Shown: positions 42,534 to 50,400 of the stretch, one piece after another | How positions within the stretch are numbered: position 1 is the stretch's first letter | Layout: the number at the start of each line of letters is the position of its first letter | Assembly (NCBI RefSeq): GCF_014648595.1 | Contig: NZ_BMRK01000007.1 | Span: 171,650 to 227,597 of the forward strand | Source: Nocardioides luteus | Lineage (GTDB): Bacteria; Actinomycetota; Actinomycetes; Propionibacteriales; Nocardioidaceae | Reading direction: 5' to 3' | Length of the DNA: 55,948 nucleotides | Notes under the pieces: model-generated | Seen by the model: the letters and a program-made list of their open reading frames with translations, nothing else | Databases searched by the model: none | Told to the model about the DNA's origin: nothing | Position numbers and translations under genes: made by a program

Positions 42534-42884
42534 CTACGAGCTGGAGGCGAGGGTGCTGGCGAGCGCGTCCAGCGCGCCGGGGACGATCGAGAAGTAGGCC
42601 CATCGTCCCCGCTGCTCGCGAGCAACGAGGCCGGTTTCGACCAGGAGCTTCATGTGATGCGAGACGGTCGGCTGGGACAGGCCGACCGGTTCGGTCAGGT
42701 CGCAGACGCACGCCTCCTGATCGTCGGCAGCAGCGATGATCGAGAGCAGCTTGACGCGGGTGGGGTCACCCAGCGCCTTGAACATCCGTGCGAGCGTCTC
42801 GGCCTGGGAATCGTCCAGGATGCCTCCCGTCACTGGTGAACAGCACGCGACGGCGGCGGGCGGAAGCAGCGGGAGAGTGGTCAT
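42534..42884 (-). CDS. arsR: ArsR family arsenic-responsive repressor
   Basis: 116 aa from ATG 42884. Winged helix about residues 30-105 (MFKALGDPTRVKLLSII, then VGLSQPTVSHHMKLL). Candidate As(III) ligands are C14/C15 near the N-terminus and C59/C61 in EACVCDL; the N-terminal Cys pair plus one further Cys is the arrangement known from Corynebacterium glutamicum ArsR. It is divergent from the resistance operon with a palindromic operator between. Confidence 0.93.
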   Translation of the reverse strand: MTTLPLLPPAAVACCSPVTGGILDDSQAETLARMFKALGDPTRVKLLSIIAAADDQEACVCDLTEPVGLSQPTVSHHMKLLVETGLVAREQRGRWAYFSIVPGALDALASTLASSS

Positions 42885-42917
42885 GACGGTGAGTCTACCC
42901 AATGGCATTGACGAACG

Positions 42918-42950
42918 TCGATATGTGACCTAAGGTCGCCGACATATCGA
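42918..42950. promoter_or_regulatory. ArsR operator candidate
   Basis: Perfect 9-bp inverted repeat TCGATATGT (42918-42926) and ACATATCGA (42942-42950) with a 15-bp spacer, in the 89-bp gap between arsR and the flavoprotein gene. The AT-rich arms contrast with the local base composition. Confidence 0.72.
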
Positions 42951-42973
42951 AGTTCTTGAATCTGAGGAGCATC

Positions 42974-44296
42974 ATGACTGACCTTCCTGTCGCTGTCATC
43001 GGCGGCGGCCCCCAGGGGCTCGCGGCTGCGGCCCACCTCCTCGAGCGGGGCCTCACCCCGCTCGTGCTCGAGCGGGGGAGCGAGCCCGCTGCGGCGGTCG
43101 CCGAGTGGGGTCACGTACGTCTCTTCTCGGCCTGGCCGGAGCTGGTCGACAAGGCCGCTGTCCGGCTCCTGGAGCCGACCGGTTGGTCCGCGCCGGAGTC
43201 CGGTTATCCCACCGGTGCCCAGTGGCGCGAGCGTTACCTCGTCCCGCTCGGTGAGGCCCTCGGTGGCCATGTCCGTTATGGCGTCACCGTCACCGGCGTC
43301 TCTCGCAAGGGCCGTGACCGACTGGTCGACGCCGGCCGTGAGGAGCAGCCGTTCGTCCTCCACGTCGTCGGCGCGGACGGCACCGAAGAACGCGTCGAGG
43401 CGAAGGCTGTCATCGATGCGTCCGGCACCTGGCGCCGGCCCAACCCGGCCGGGGCCGACGGTCTTCCGGCCCTTGGTGAGCGTGCCGCGCACGCCGGAGG
43501 GACGCTCGGCTATGCGGTGCCGAACCGCGCCGACTCCGAGGCGTACGCGGGGCGGCACACGGTCGTGATCGGAGCTGGCGACTCTGCGTTCAACGCGGTC
43601 AACGAGCTCACTGCCATCGCCGGCGCCCACCCGGGAACGAGGATCACCTGGGCGATCCGCCGGGCAGTCTCGTCCAACACCTTCGGTGGCGGCGAGGCCG
43701 ATGAGCTGCCGGAGCGGGGCGCTCTCGGCGTACGCGCCAAGAAGGCCGTCCAGGACGGCGTCGTGGAGCTGGTGACAGGCTTCCGCACCGAGCGGGTCGA
43801 GGGTTCCGTGGTCGTTGCTGAGGACGGCCGCGTCATCGAAGCCGACAACATCGTCGTCCTGACCGGCTACCGGCCCGACCTCGGCTTCCTGAGTGAGATG
43901 CGCCTCGACCTCGATCCGACGCTGGAGGCACCGCGCAACATCGCGGTTCAGATCGACCCCAACTTCCACTCCTGCGGGTCGGTCAGCGCCACCGGTGCCC
44001 AGGACCTCGCCCAGCCGGAACCTGACCTCTACCTCGTCGGCATGAAGTCCTACGGGCGGGCGCCGACGTTCCTGGCGATGACCGGCTACGAGCAGGTACG
44101 CAGCGTGGTGGCCGAGCTCGCCGGTGATCACGACGCGGCTGCCCGGGTGGAGCTGGAGCTCCCGGACACCGGGGTGTGCGGTGGCGCCGGGACCTTCGAC
44201 GGCCCGGACACCACCAGCGGTGGCGGCTGCTGCGGTCCGGCGGCCCCGAGCGAGGAGCTGTTCACGATCAGCCGCGCTCCGATCACGCTGAGCTGA
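42974..44296 (+). CDS. FAD/NAD(P)-binding flavoprotein of the ars operon (ArsO-like)
   Basis: 440 aa from ATG 42974, after TGAGGAGC. Two dinucleotide folds: VIGGGPQGLAAAAHLL (residues 8-13 loop) and VVIGAGDSAFNAVNEL. The C-terminus carries a cysteine cluster (VCGGAGTF, then GGGCCGP), suited to bind thiophilic metals or arsenite. It resembles ArsO-type monooxygenases or thioredoxin-reductase-like proteins found in actinobacterial ars operons. Its reaction is not known; it may oxidise or reduce an arsenic species. Confidence 0.88.
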   Translation: MTDLPVAVIGGGPQGLAAAAHLLERGLTPLVLERGSEPAAAVAEWGHVRLFSAWPELVDKAAVRLLEPTGWSAPESGYPTGAQWRERYLVPLGEALGGHVRYGVTVTGVSRKGRDRLVDAGREEQPFVLHVVGADGTEERVEAKAVIDASGTWRRPNPAGADGLPALGERAAHAGGTLGYAVPNRADSEAYAGRHTVVIGAGDSAFNAVNELTAIAGAHPGTRITWAIRRAVSSNTFGGGEADELPERGALGVRAKKAVQDGVVELVTGFRTERVEGSVVVAEDGRVIEADNIVVLTGYRPDLGFLSEMRLDLDPTLEAPRNIAVQIDPNFHSCGSVSATGAQDLAQPEPDLYLVGMKSYGRAPTFLAMTGYEQVRSVVAELAGDHDAAARVELELPDTGVCGGAGTFDGPDTTSGGGCCGPAAPSEELFTISRAPITLS

Positions 44297-44370
44297 TCCG
44301 TGCGTGCGCGGGTCGATGCGGGGCTCCAAGGCAGGCCCGCGCACGAATCAGTGCAGTGACGGGAGGCACC

Positions 44371-44493
44371 ATGCCGAACGGGCTGCTGGACCGCCAGGGT
44401 CGACCACGCGGACCGTCTGTAATGCTCGGCCAGAAGGCTGAGCCGCCCTCGGCGGCCATCGATGACCAACCCGACCTGGAGGACCAGGCATGA
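44371..44493 (+). CDS. 40-aa ORF coupled to acr3
   Basis: ATG 44371 follows GGGAGG at a good distance, and its stop overlaps the acr3 ATG (ATGA). Peptide MPNGLLDRQGRPRGPSVML plus an acidic end DDQPDLEDQA. No family recognised. It could be a small protein, a translational coupler for acr3, or a worn remnant of a gene between flavoprotein and acr3. Confidence 0.5.
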   Translation: MPNGLLDRQGRPRGPSVMLGQKAEPPSAAIDDQPDLEDQA

Positions 44494-45602
44494 GTGACTT
44501 CGTTCGTGAGGCACCGAGCGGCAGCGTGGACGACCCGGTTCGTCGTCGCCTCTCCACCCTGGATCGGTTCCTGCCTGTCTGGATCGGTCTCGCCATGGTC
44601 GCCGGTCTGCTGCTCGGGCGCTGGGTGCCGGGCCTCGACGACGTGCTCGCCGCTTTCGAGGTCGGATCGGTCTCCCTTCCGATCGCGGTCGGTCTGCTGG
44701 TGATGATGTACCCCGTGCTCGCGAAGGTGCGCTACGACGAGCTCGGTCACGTCACCGGTGATCGTCGGATGCTCGGCACTTCGATCCTGCTCAACTGGGT
44801 GCTCGGCCCCGCGCTGATGTTCGCGCTGGCCTGGCTGATGCTCCCGGACCTCCCGGAGTACCGCACCGGTCTGGTCATCGTGGGGCTTGCACGGTGCATC
44901 GCCATGGTCCTCATCTGGAACGACCTGGCGTGCGGAGACCGCGAGGCGGCCGCGATTCTCGTTGCGCTCAACGCGGTGTTCCAGATCGTCGCGTTCGCTG
45001 TGCTCGGCTACTTCTACCTGCAGCTGCTGCCCGGATGGCTGGGGCTGGACCAGGCCGCCCTGCACGTCTCCATGTGGGACATCGCAAAGTCCGTGCTGAT
45101 CTTCCTCGGGCTCCCGCTGCTTGCCGGCTATCTCACCCGCACGCTCGGCGAACGGGTCAAGGGCCGCCATTGGTACGAGACCACGTTCCTTCCCCGCATC
45201 GGTCCGGCCGCACTCTATGGACTGCTGTTCACGATCGTGTTGCTGTTCGCCCTCCAAGGCGACACGATCACCAGCCAGCCGCTGGACGTCGCGCGGATCG
45301 CGGTGCCCCTGCTCGCCTACTTCGCCGTGATGTGGGGCGGGTCGATGCTGCTCACCAGAGCACTCGGCTTCGACTATCAGCGCGCCACGGCGGTCTCCTT
45401 CACTGCAGCCGGCAACAACTTCGAGCTCGCTATCGCCGTCGCGATCGGCGTCTTCGGCGTCGCCTCCGGCCAGGCCCTGGCAGGTGTCGTCGGACCCCTC
45501 ATCGAGGTCCCGGTGCTGGTCGGGCTCGTCTACGTGAGCTTGTGGGCCCGTCGTTTCTTCACCGAGGACGCCCAAGAGCGTTCCACCACCACAGGAGTGT
45601 GA
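44490..45602 (+). CDS. acr3: Arsenite efflux permease ACR3
   Basis: 370 aa with ten hydrophobic helices. Conserved ACR3 features include VGLLVMMYPVLAKVRYDEL, the essential Cys in GLARCIAMVLIWNDLACGD, and TAAGNNFELAIAVAI (the discontinuous-helix region). It exports As(III) across the membrane using the proton gradient. GGAGG at 44478-44482 is its ribosome site inside the preceding small ORF. arsC follows after 4 nt. Confidence 0.95.
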   Translation: MSDFVREAPSGSVDDPVRRRLSTLDRFLPVWIGLAMVAGLLLGRWVPGLDDVLAAFEVGSVSLPIAVGLLVMMYPVLAKVRYDELGHVTGDRRMLGTSILLNWVLGPALMFALAWLMLPDLPEYRTGLVIVGLARCIAMVLIWNDLACGDREAAAILVALNAVFQIVAFAVLGYFYLQLLPGWLGLDQAALHVSMWDIAKSVLIFLGLPLLAGYLTRTLGERVKGRHWYETTFLPRIGPAALYGLLFTIVLLFALQGDTITSQPLDVARIAVPLLAYFAVMWGGSMLLTRALGFDYQRATAVSFTAAGNNFELAIAVAIGVFGVASGQALAGVVGPLIEVPVLVGLVYVSLWARRFFTEDAQERSTTTGV

Positions 45603-45606
45603 CGCC

Positions 45607-46065
45607 GTGAATCGCGATGGAACGAACGAGCAGACGCCGCAAGTCGTCTTCGCCTGCGTGCGCAACGGTGGACGATCGGTGATCGGCCGAGTCCTCACCG
45701 AGCACTACGCCCGAGGCCGCATCCGAGCCATCTCCGCCGGCACCCAGCCCGGTGAGCACATCCATCCCGAAGTGGCAGAGGCACTGACCCGCCTCGGGCT
45801 CGACGTCTCCCAGGAGCGGCCCAAGGCGCTCGAGCGCGAGACCGTCGCATCCAGCGACATGGCTATCACGCTCGGCTGTGGGGAGGAATGCCCCTACTTC
45901 CCCGGCGTGAGATACGTCGACTGGCCCGTTGCGGATCCCGGCGGTCAGGATCCGGAGACCGTACGGCGCATCATCGCCGACATCGACGGGCGGGTCCGCG
46001 CGATGCTCACCGAGCTCGTCCCTGACCTGGAGCTGCCTGCTTCGGTGCTGGCTGACCGCGACTGA
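45607..46065 (+). CDS. arsC: Arsenate reductase, low-molecular-weight phosphatase type
   Basis: 152 aa, GTG start. The P-loop CVRNGGRS carries nucleophile C17; the further cysteines C91 and C95 (LGCGEECPYF) and DWPVADP complete the family. In mycothiol-producing actinobacteria this type forms an arseno-mycothiol adduct or uses thioredoxin. Here a C-x3-C pair remains, which favours the thioredoxin-coupled form, but that is uncertain. Last gene of the ars operon. Confidence 0.92.
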   Translation: MNRDGTNEQTPQVVFACVRNGGRSVIGRVLTEHYARGRIRAISAGTQPGEHIHPEVAEALTRLGLDVSQERPKALERETVASSDMAITLGCGEECPYFPGVRYVDWPVADPGGQDPETVRRIIADIDGRVRAMLTELVPDLELPASVLADRD

Positions 46066-46415
46066 CACCCCGGGGACGCCTGGGAACTGCCGCGGTCATG
46101 GCGGGCACCTCCCTCGAGGGTGGACACGAGGGCCCTCCCCGCCGAGAGCAGCCAGAACCGCGCACTCGCCACGAACCGCGAGGCGTAGGCCTTCCCGGAG
46201 GGGACGGGCCGGGATCGTGCTGGCCGCGAGCATGACCGCGGCCAGCTCGTACGTGTCCCGCCGCCCGACATCGGCGCTGTGCGCGCCGCGGTGCGAGGGC
46301 GAGCACGGTGCTCGCGGCATGCCCACTTCCGGTGACGAACGTATGACGCCCGTCACATCGGGTACCTCCAGGGGTAATGGGTGGTTGGAGGGCCGCCCAA
46401 GGAGGGAGCATCAAC
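46066..46415. other. Intergenic region between arsC and gas-vesicle operon
   Basis: 350 bp. The last 75 bp hold a SigB-type promoter and the AAGGAGGGAG ribosome site of the next gene. Between about 46090 and 46340 short ORFs exist on both strands (for example an 86-codon minus ORF 46096-46356), but none has a ribosome site or recognisable product. It may hold worn remnants of a gene. Confidence 0.5.
46341..46365 (+). promoter_or_regulatory. SigB/SigF-type promoter of gas-vesicle operon
   Basis: GTAT (46341-46344), 15-bp spacer, GGGTAC (46360-46365), giving a leader of about 40 nt before ATG 46416. Same -35, spacer and -10 as the site at 18675-18699. Confidence 0.55.
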
Positions 46416-47159
46416 ATGTCTGTCAGCACACGAGTGGGGACCGCAGTCGCGGCCGGCTATGTGCTCGGGCGATTCAAGAAGCTTCGACTGGCACTGATCG
46501 TCGCATCGGCGCTCAGTAACAGTGCCGTGCGCGAGCGCGGGGTCGAGATGCTGAAGAGCGGGACGCAGAGTCTCGCGGGATCGTCCGACGTCGGAAAGCT
46601 CGGTCAGCAGGTCGGCGGCAAGCTCGTCGAGGCCGGCAAGGCGGCCGCGGTCGCGGCAGCGGCCGGTCAGATCGACAAGATCAGCGACCGGCTGCACGAA
46701 CGGAGCACTCTCTGGAACTCGTCCGGTGAGTCTGACGAGGACTCCGAGGAGGAGTCCGACGAGGCTCCGGAGGACGAGGAGCCGGAGGACGAGTACGACG
46801 ACGGTGAGTCCGACGACGAGTACGACGACGAGGAGTCCGAGGAAGAGCCTGAGGACGAGTACGACGAAGAGGCTGAGGAAGAGCCCGAGGACGAAGCCGA
46901 AGACGAAGCCGAGTACGAGGACGAGGACGAGCCCGAGGACGAATACGACGAAGACGTCGAGGAGGAGTCCGACGAGGAGGCTGAGGAGCCCGAGGACGAG
47001 CCTGAGGACGAGTACGAGGAGGAGTCCGAGGACGACAAGCCGACCGACGAGGCCGAGCAGGACGACGTAGACGAGGAAGACGACGAAGAGGAGCAGCCGC
47101 GCCGACGTGCGCGGAGCTCCCGTCGCCGGCGCACGAGCGCGCCGACCGGAGGTGCCTGA
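46416..47159 (+). CDS. Gas-vesicle operon leader protein with long polyacidic region
   Basis: 247 aa from ATG 46416, after AAGGAGGGAG. Residues 1-100 form an ordered part with a hydrophobic helix (VGTAVAAGYVLGRF) and Ala-rich helices. Residues 105-227 are almost only Glu, Asp, Ser, Pro and Tyr, with EPEDEYD-type repeats. The end is basic (RRRARSSRRRRTS). Proteins of this design are found at the head of some actinobacterial gvp clusters without known role. The acidic region could hold ions or bind the basic tail of the next protein (inference). It is 3 nt from the next gene. Confidence 0.8.
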   Translation: MSVSTRVGTAVAAGYVLGRFKKLRLALIVASALSNSAVRERGVEMLKSGTQSLAGSSDVGKLGQQVGGKLVEAGKAAAVAAAAGQIDKISDRLHERSTLWNSSGESDEDSEEESDEAPEDEEPEDEYDDGESDDEYDDEESEEEPEDEYDEEAEEEPEDEAEDEAEYEDEDEPEDEYDEDVEEESDEEAEEPEDEPEDEYEEESEDDKPTDEAEQDDVDEEDDEEEQPRRRARSSRRRRTSAPTGGA

Positions 47160-47162
47160 GTC

Positions 47163-48596
47163 ATGGCGGAGAAGACCCGCAAGAAATCGGCTGACGACAC
47201 GAAGGATTCGGGCCTTCTCTCGCAGCTGCCTGTCGACCGCTTGCGCGAGGAGGCCCTGGGTTTCGGGCGCGCCTTCGGGAAGCGTGGCCTGAGCAAGCTG
47301 GGCAACGGCGTCGAAGGTCTCACCGACCGGCTGACCGGGTTCGCCGAAGGCGCTCCCAAGAAGGTTGCTGAGGGCGGTTCGGTCGTGAAGACGGGGGCGA
47401 AGGCGGCTGCCGACAAGGTCACCGCTCCGGTCGGCAAGGCGAAGGACGCCGCCGCCCAGGTCAAGGACACGGCGTCGCAGGTCAAGGACACCGTCGACAA
47501 GGTCTCGGGTGGCCTCAACAAGAGCGAGCAGTCTTCCGGCAAGAAGCTGAAGGTGACGAACATCGTCGAGACCATCGACGTACCCGTCAGCCGCGACGTC
47601 GCCTACGAGCAGTGGACCCAGTTCGAGGACTTCCCGTCCTTCATGAAGAAGGTCGAGAACGTCACCCAGGAGGAGGACGAGGTCGTCACCTGGCAGGCCC
47701 AGGTGTTCTGGTCCCACCGCACCTGGAAGGCCACCATCCTCGACCAGGTTCCCAACGAGCACATCGTGTGGAAGAGCCAGAGCGAGAAGGGGCGCGTCGA
47801 CGGCGCGGTCACCTTCCACGAGCTCGCGCCGAACCTGACCCGCATCCTGGTCTCGCTCGAATACCACCCCAAGGGCTTCTTCGAGCACACCGGAAATCTC
47901 TGGCGGGCGCAGGGGCGCCGGGTACGGCTGGAGATGAAGCACTTCCGTCGTCACGTCGCCAACAACACCCTTCTCCACCGCGACGAGCTCGAGGGCTGGA
48001 CCGGCGAGATCCACAACAAGGAGGTCGTGGACGACGGATCGGGCGAAGGCTCGGAGAACGGCCAGCAGAAGAAGTCGCAGAGCAGCTCGGCGAACAGCTC
48101 GAACAAGAGCTCGCAGAAGAGCCGTACGCGTACGTCCAGCGGCTCACGCAGCACGAAGAAGTCGTCCGCGAGCAGATCGTCCGGTAACGGATCATCTCGG
48201 AGCAGCTCGTCCGGGAGCGGCTCGTCCGGCAGCGGATCATCTCGGAGCAGCTCTTCCGAGAGCGGCTCGTCCGGCAACGGATCATCGCGCAGCAGCTCTT
48301 CCGGGAACGGCTCATCCGGCAACAGCGCACCGGCGAAGAAGACCGCTGCCAGGAAGACTGCCGCGAAGAAGACCGCTGCCAAGCCCGCAGCGAAGAAGGC
48401 GCCGGCGAAGAAGTCGGCTGCCAAGAAGTCGGCGAGCAGCCAGACCACCAGCAAGCAGACGACCAGCAAGCAGCGTCCGACCAAGAAGAGCTCGAGCAGT
48501 CAGAGCACCAGCAAGCAGAGCACCACCAAGCGGAGCCCGAGGAAGCAGAGCGCCAGCAAGCGTACGTCCTCCCGTTCTGCCTCGAAGGAGTCCTGA
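47163..48596 (+). CDS. SRPBCC (cyclase/dehydrase-like) protein with H1-like basic tail
   Basis: 477 aa. Residues 1-128 are helical with KDTASQVKDTVDKV-type amphipathic repeats. Residues 129-270 form an SRPBCC/START-type domain (VPVSRDVAYEQWTQFEDFPSFM, ILVSLEYHPKGFFE). Residues 300-477 are disordered: three 15-residue Gly/Ser/Arg repeats (48183-48317), then AAKKTAAK-type and SKQ-type Lys-rich repeats as in histone H1-like proteins. SRPBCC proteins are part of Streptomyces-type gvp clusters; the long basic tail is unusual. It could bind DNA, RNA or the acidic partner encoded before it. Confidence 0.82.
   Translation: MAEKTRKKSADDTKDSGLLSQLPVDRLREEALGFGRAFGKRGLSKLGNGVEGLTDRLTGFAEGAPKKVAEGGSVVKTGAKAAADKVTAPVGKAKDAAAQVKDTASQVKDTVDKVSGGLNKSEQSSGKKLKVTNIVETIDVPVSRDVAYEQWTQFEDFPSFMKKVENVTQEEDEVVTWQAQVFWSHRTWKATILDQVPNEHIVWKSQSEKGRVDGAVTFHELAPNLTRILVSLEYHPKGFFEHTGNLWRAQGRRVRLEMKHFRRHVANNTLLHRDELEGWTGEIHNKEVVDDGSGEGSENGQQKKSQSSSANSSNKSSQKSRTRTSSGSRSTKKSSASRSSGNGSSRSSSSGSGSSGSGSSRSSSSESGSSGNGSSRSSSSGNGSSGNSAPAKKTAARKTAAKKTAAKPAAKKAPAKKSAAKKSASSQTTSKQTTSKQRPTKKSSSSQSTSKQSTTKRSPRKQSASKRTSSRSASKES
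48183..48317 (+). repeat. Three 45-bp in-frame repeats in SRPBCC gene
   Basis: Three copies of 45 bp encode GNGSSRSSSSGSGSS-like units (48183-48227, 48228-48272, 48273-48317) with few base changes, a sign of recent tandem duplication. Confidence 0.88.
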
Positions 48597-48598
48597 TC

Positions 48599-48688
48599 GT
48601 GGCCGCGGACGAGAGCCAGATCCAGGAGCCCGTGCGTGAGGTCGACCGCCTCACCGACGTTGCCGGCAGCCCGGCAGAAAGCGACTGA
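48599..48688 (+). CDS. 29-aa ORF immediately before gvpA
   Basis: GTG 48599 follows AAGGAG by 8 nt and the TGA ends 3 nt before the gvpA ATG, while gvpA itself has only a weak ribosome site (AGAAAG). Peptide VAADESQIQEPVREVDRLTD plus VAGSPAESD. No family known. It may be a translational coupler that feeds ribosomes to gvpA. Confidence 0.45.
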   Translation: MAADESQIQEPVREVDRLTDVAGSPAESD

Positions 48689-48691
48689 GTC

Positions 48692-49153
48692 ATGACCATC
48701 ACCCAGCAGAACCGCTACCTCGACCGTCCGTCCCCGAGCAGCCTTGCCGACGTCATCAACACGATCCTCGACAAGGGTCTGGTGATCGACATCTACATCC
48801 GGGTCTCGCTCGTCGGCATCGAGCTGCTGACGATCGACGCCCGCATCGTGATCGCCAGCGTCGACACCTACCTGCGCTTCGCCGAGGCCGTGAACCGTCT
48901 GGACCTCACCGACACCCAGACCCACGGCATCCCGGAGCTCGTCGAGGGCGTGACCAGCTCTGGTGCCAAGGGGAAGACCTCCGGTGCGATCGAAGGCGCC
49001 AAGGAGAAGCTGGGCGGCATCTTCGGCGGTGATGACGACGACTCCGACAAGAGCTCTGACGACGAGGGCGAGGACGAGGGTCAGAGCCGGAAGCAGCCCG
49101 CGAGGCGTACTCGTAAGAGCACGTCCAGACAGACCAAGGACAAGGAGGACTGA
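48692..49153 (+). CDS. gvpA: Gas vesicle structural protein GvpA with charged C-terminal extension
   Basis: 153 aa. Residues 16-75 are the GvpA core: [54 protein letters not shown]. This hydrophobic alpha-beta-beta-alpha unit forms the ribbed vesicle wall. After residue 90 there is an unusual tail: an acidic run ([19 protein letters not shown]), then a basic run ([19 protein letters not shown]). Typical GvpA is 70-100 aa, with few charges at the end. The other two GvpA-like genes here are poorer matches, so this is the likely main shell protein. Confidence 0.92.
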   Translation: MTITQQNRYLDRPSPSSLADVINTILDKGLVIDIYIRVSLVGIELLTIDARIVIASVDTYLRFAEAVNRLDLTDTQTHGIPELVEGVTSSGAKGKTSGAIEGAKEKLGGIFGGDDDDSDKSSDDEGEDEGQSRKQPARRTRKSTSRQTKDKED

Positions 49154-49155
49154 CT

Positions 49156-49905
49156 GTGCCTGTCCACATCTACGGAGTCACGGACACCTCGGTGGAGATC
49201 CCCGAGGACCGAAAGGGCCGGTCCAAACGTCCGCTGCGCCACGTCGACGGCGGAGACCTACGGGTCATCGTCAGCGACGTGGAGGCGGACTCGCGCGTGC
49301 TGCGCGATGACCTGCTGGCCCACGCCCACACGCTCGAGGCGATGGCTGAGCTCGGCACGGTGCTGCCGATGCAGTTCGGCGTCGAGATGCCCGACGACGA
49401 GACGGTACGCCTCGAGGTGATCGAGAGTCGCGGTGACGAGATCCGTCCGCTCCTGGAACGCTTCCGCGGCCTGATCCAGCTGACCGTCTCGGTCGACCTG
49501 AACGAGCAGGAGGCCCTCAAGGAGACGCTGCGGCGCGATCCCGACCTGGTCGCGCTGCGTGATCACGCCCAGCGAGCCGCCCCGCAGGACCGCCACCCCG
49601 CAGAGGTACGCCTCGGCGAGGCCATCGCGGCCTCGCTGGAGAGGATGCGGGCCGAGATCGGTGATGGGGTCGCCGATCGGATCGCCCCGACCGCCCGTGC
49701 GGTCTCCTTCGGGGAGGTCCGCGGAGCACTGCAGGCTGCCGAGGTCTTCCTGCTGGTCGAGCGCGACCGGCAGAGCGAGCTCGACGCCGAGGTGACCACG
49801 CTGCGCGAGGACCTGGCGCCGCTGGCCTCGGTCCGTTACGTCGGGCCGCAGCCGCCGTACGCATTCCTCGACGCCGCCTCGTCCGAGGAGCTCGCATGGG
49901 CCTGA
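49156..49905 (+). CDS. gvpF: Gas vesicle protein GvpF/GvpL family (copy 1)
   Basis: 249 aa, GTG start after AAGGAGG. Begins VHIYGVTDTS, has the family centre LRVIVSDVE, DDLLAHAHTLEAMAELGTVLP plus QFGV, and ends YVGPQPPYAFLD. GvpF/L proteins are minor components that contact GvpA during nucleation. One of three family members in the operon. Overlaps gvpG by 10 nt. Confidence 0.93.
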   Translation: MPVHIYGVTDTSVEIPEDRKGRSKRPLRHVDGGDLRVIVSDVEADSRVLRDDLLAHAHTLEAMAELGTVLPMQFGVEMPDDETVRLEVIESRGDEIRPLLERFRGLIQLTVSVDLNEQEALKETLRRDPDLVALRDHAQRAAPQDRHPAEVRLGEAIAASLERMRAEIGDGVADRIAPTARAVSFGEVRGALQAAEVFLLVERDRQSELDAEVTTLREDLAPLASVRYVGPQPPYAFLDAASSEELAWA

Positions 49906-50135
49906 TCAAGCAGCTGATCACCCTGCCCGTCGCGCCTGTGCGCGGCGTGGTCTGGGTGGCGGAGCAGATCCAGGAGGAGGCCGAGTCGCAGTATTACGAC
50001 CCGGCCACCATCCAGGCTGCTCTCGACGACGTCGACGCTCGCCGGGAGGCGGGCCTGTTGACCGAGGAGGAGGCTGCTGACCTCGAGGAAGATCTGGTGC
50101 AGCGCCTGATGGCCGGAGGTGGTCGACATGAGTGA
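49896..50135 (+). CDS. gvpG: Gas vesicle protein GvpG
   Basis: 79 aa. MGLIKQLITLPVAPVRGVVW followed by VAEQIQEEAE and EAGLLTEEEAADLEEDLVQRL is the usual GvpG form: hydrophobic start, then coiled acid-rich helix. Needed for vesicle assembly. Overlaps both gvpF (10 nt) and gvpO (8 nt). Confidence 0.92.
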   Translation: MGLIKQLITLPVAPVRGVVWVAEQIQEEAESQYYDPATIQAALDDVDARREAGLLTEEEAADLEEDLVQRLMAGGGRHE

Positions 50136-50400
50136 ATCCGCGAAGCCCAGTCTGTCCTCGATCGCCGAGCACGTGCTCGAGGAGCTCGAGGCGCTCGTGG
50201 GGTGTCCCGCCGAGGGCGTCACGGCGATCCGCCGCGACGACGACGGCTGGGTCGTCACCGCGGAGATCCTCGAGCTCGAGCGCGTGCCGGAGACGACTGA
50301 TGTCCTGGCCTCCTACGAGGTGACGGTGGGGGAGGACGGTGAGATCACCGGATACCGACGCGTGCACCGCTACGTCCGAGCCCAGGTGGAGGAACGATGA
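50128..50400 (+). CDS. gvpO: Gas vesicle protein GvpO
   Basis: 90 aa from ATG 50128, which has GGAGGT 7 nt upstream; GTG 50119 is also open but lies inside that site. The sequence VTAIRRDDDGWVVTAEILE, LASYEVTVGEDGEI and GYRRVHRYVRAQ is the GvpO domain. In haloarchaea GvpO stabilises gvp mRNA; in Streptomyces-type clusters it is constant. Here it lies mid-operon rather than at the front. Confidence 0.92.
   Translation: MSESAKPSLSSIAEHVLEELEALVGCPAEGVTAIRRDDDGWVVTAEILELERVPETTDVLASYEVTVGEDGEITGYRRVHRYVRAQVEER

Noticed and set aside
46096-46356. 86-codon minus-strand ORF between arsC and the gvp operon
   Set aside because: No ribosome site, no recognisable product, and it overlaps the likely gvp promoter.
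46667-47575. Serine-rich minus-strand ORF opposite the acidic gvp protein
   Set aside because: Poly-Ser is the mirror of GAG/GAC codons; no ribosome site or family.
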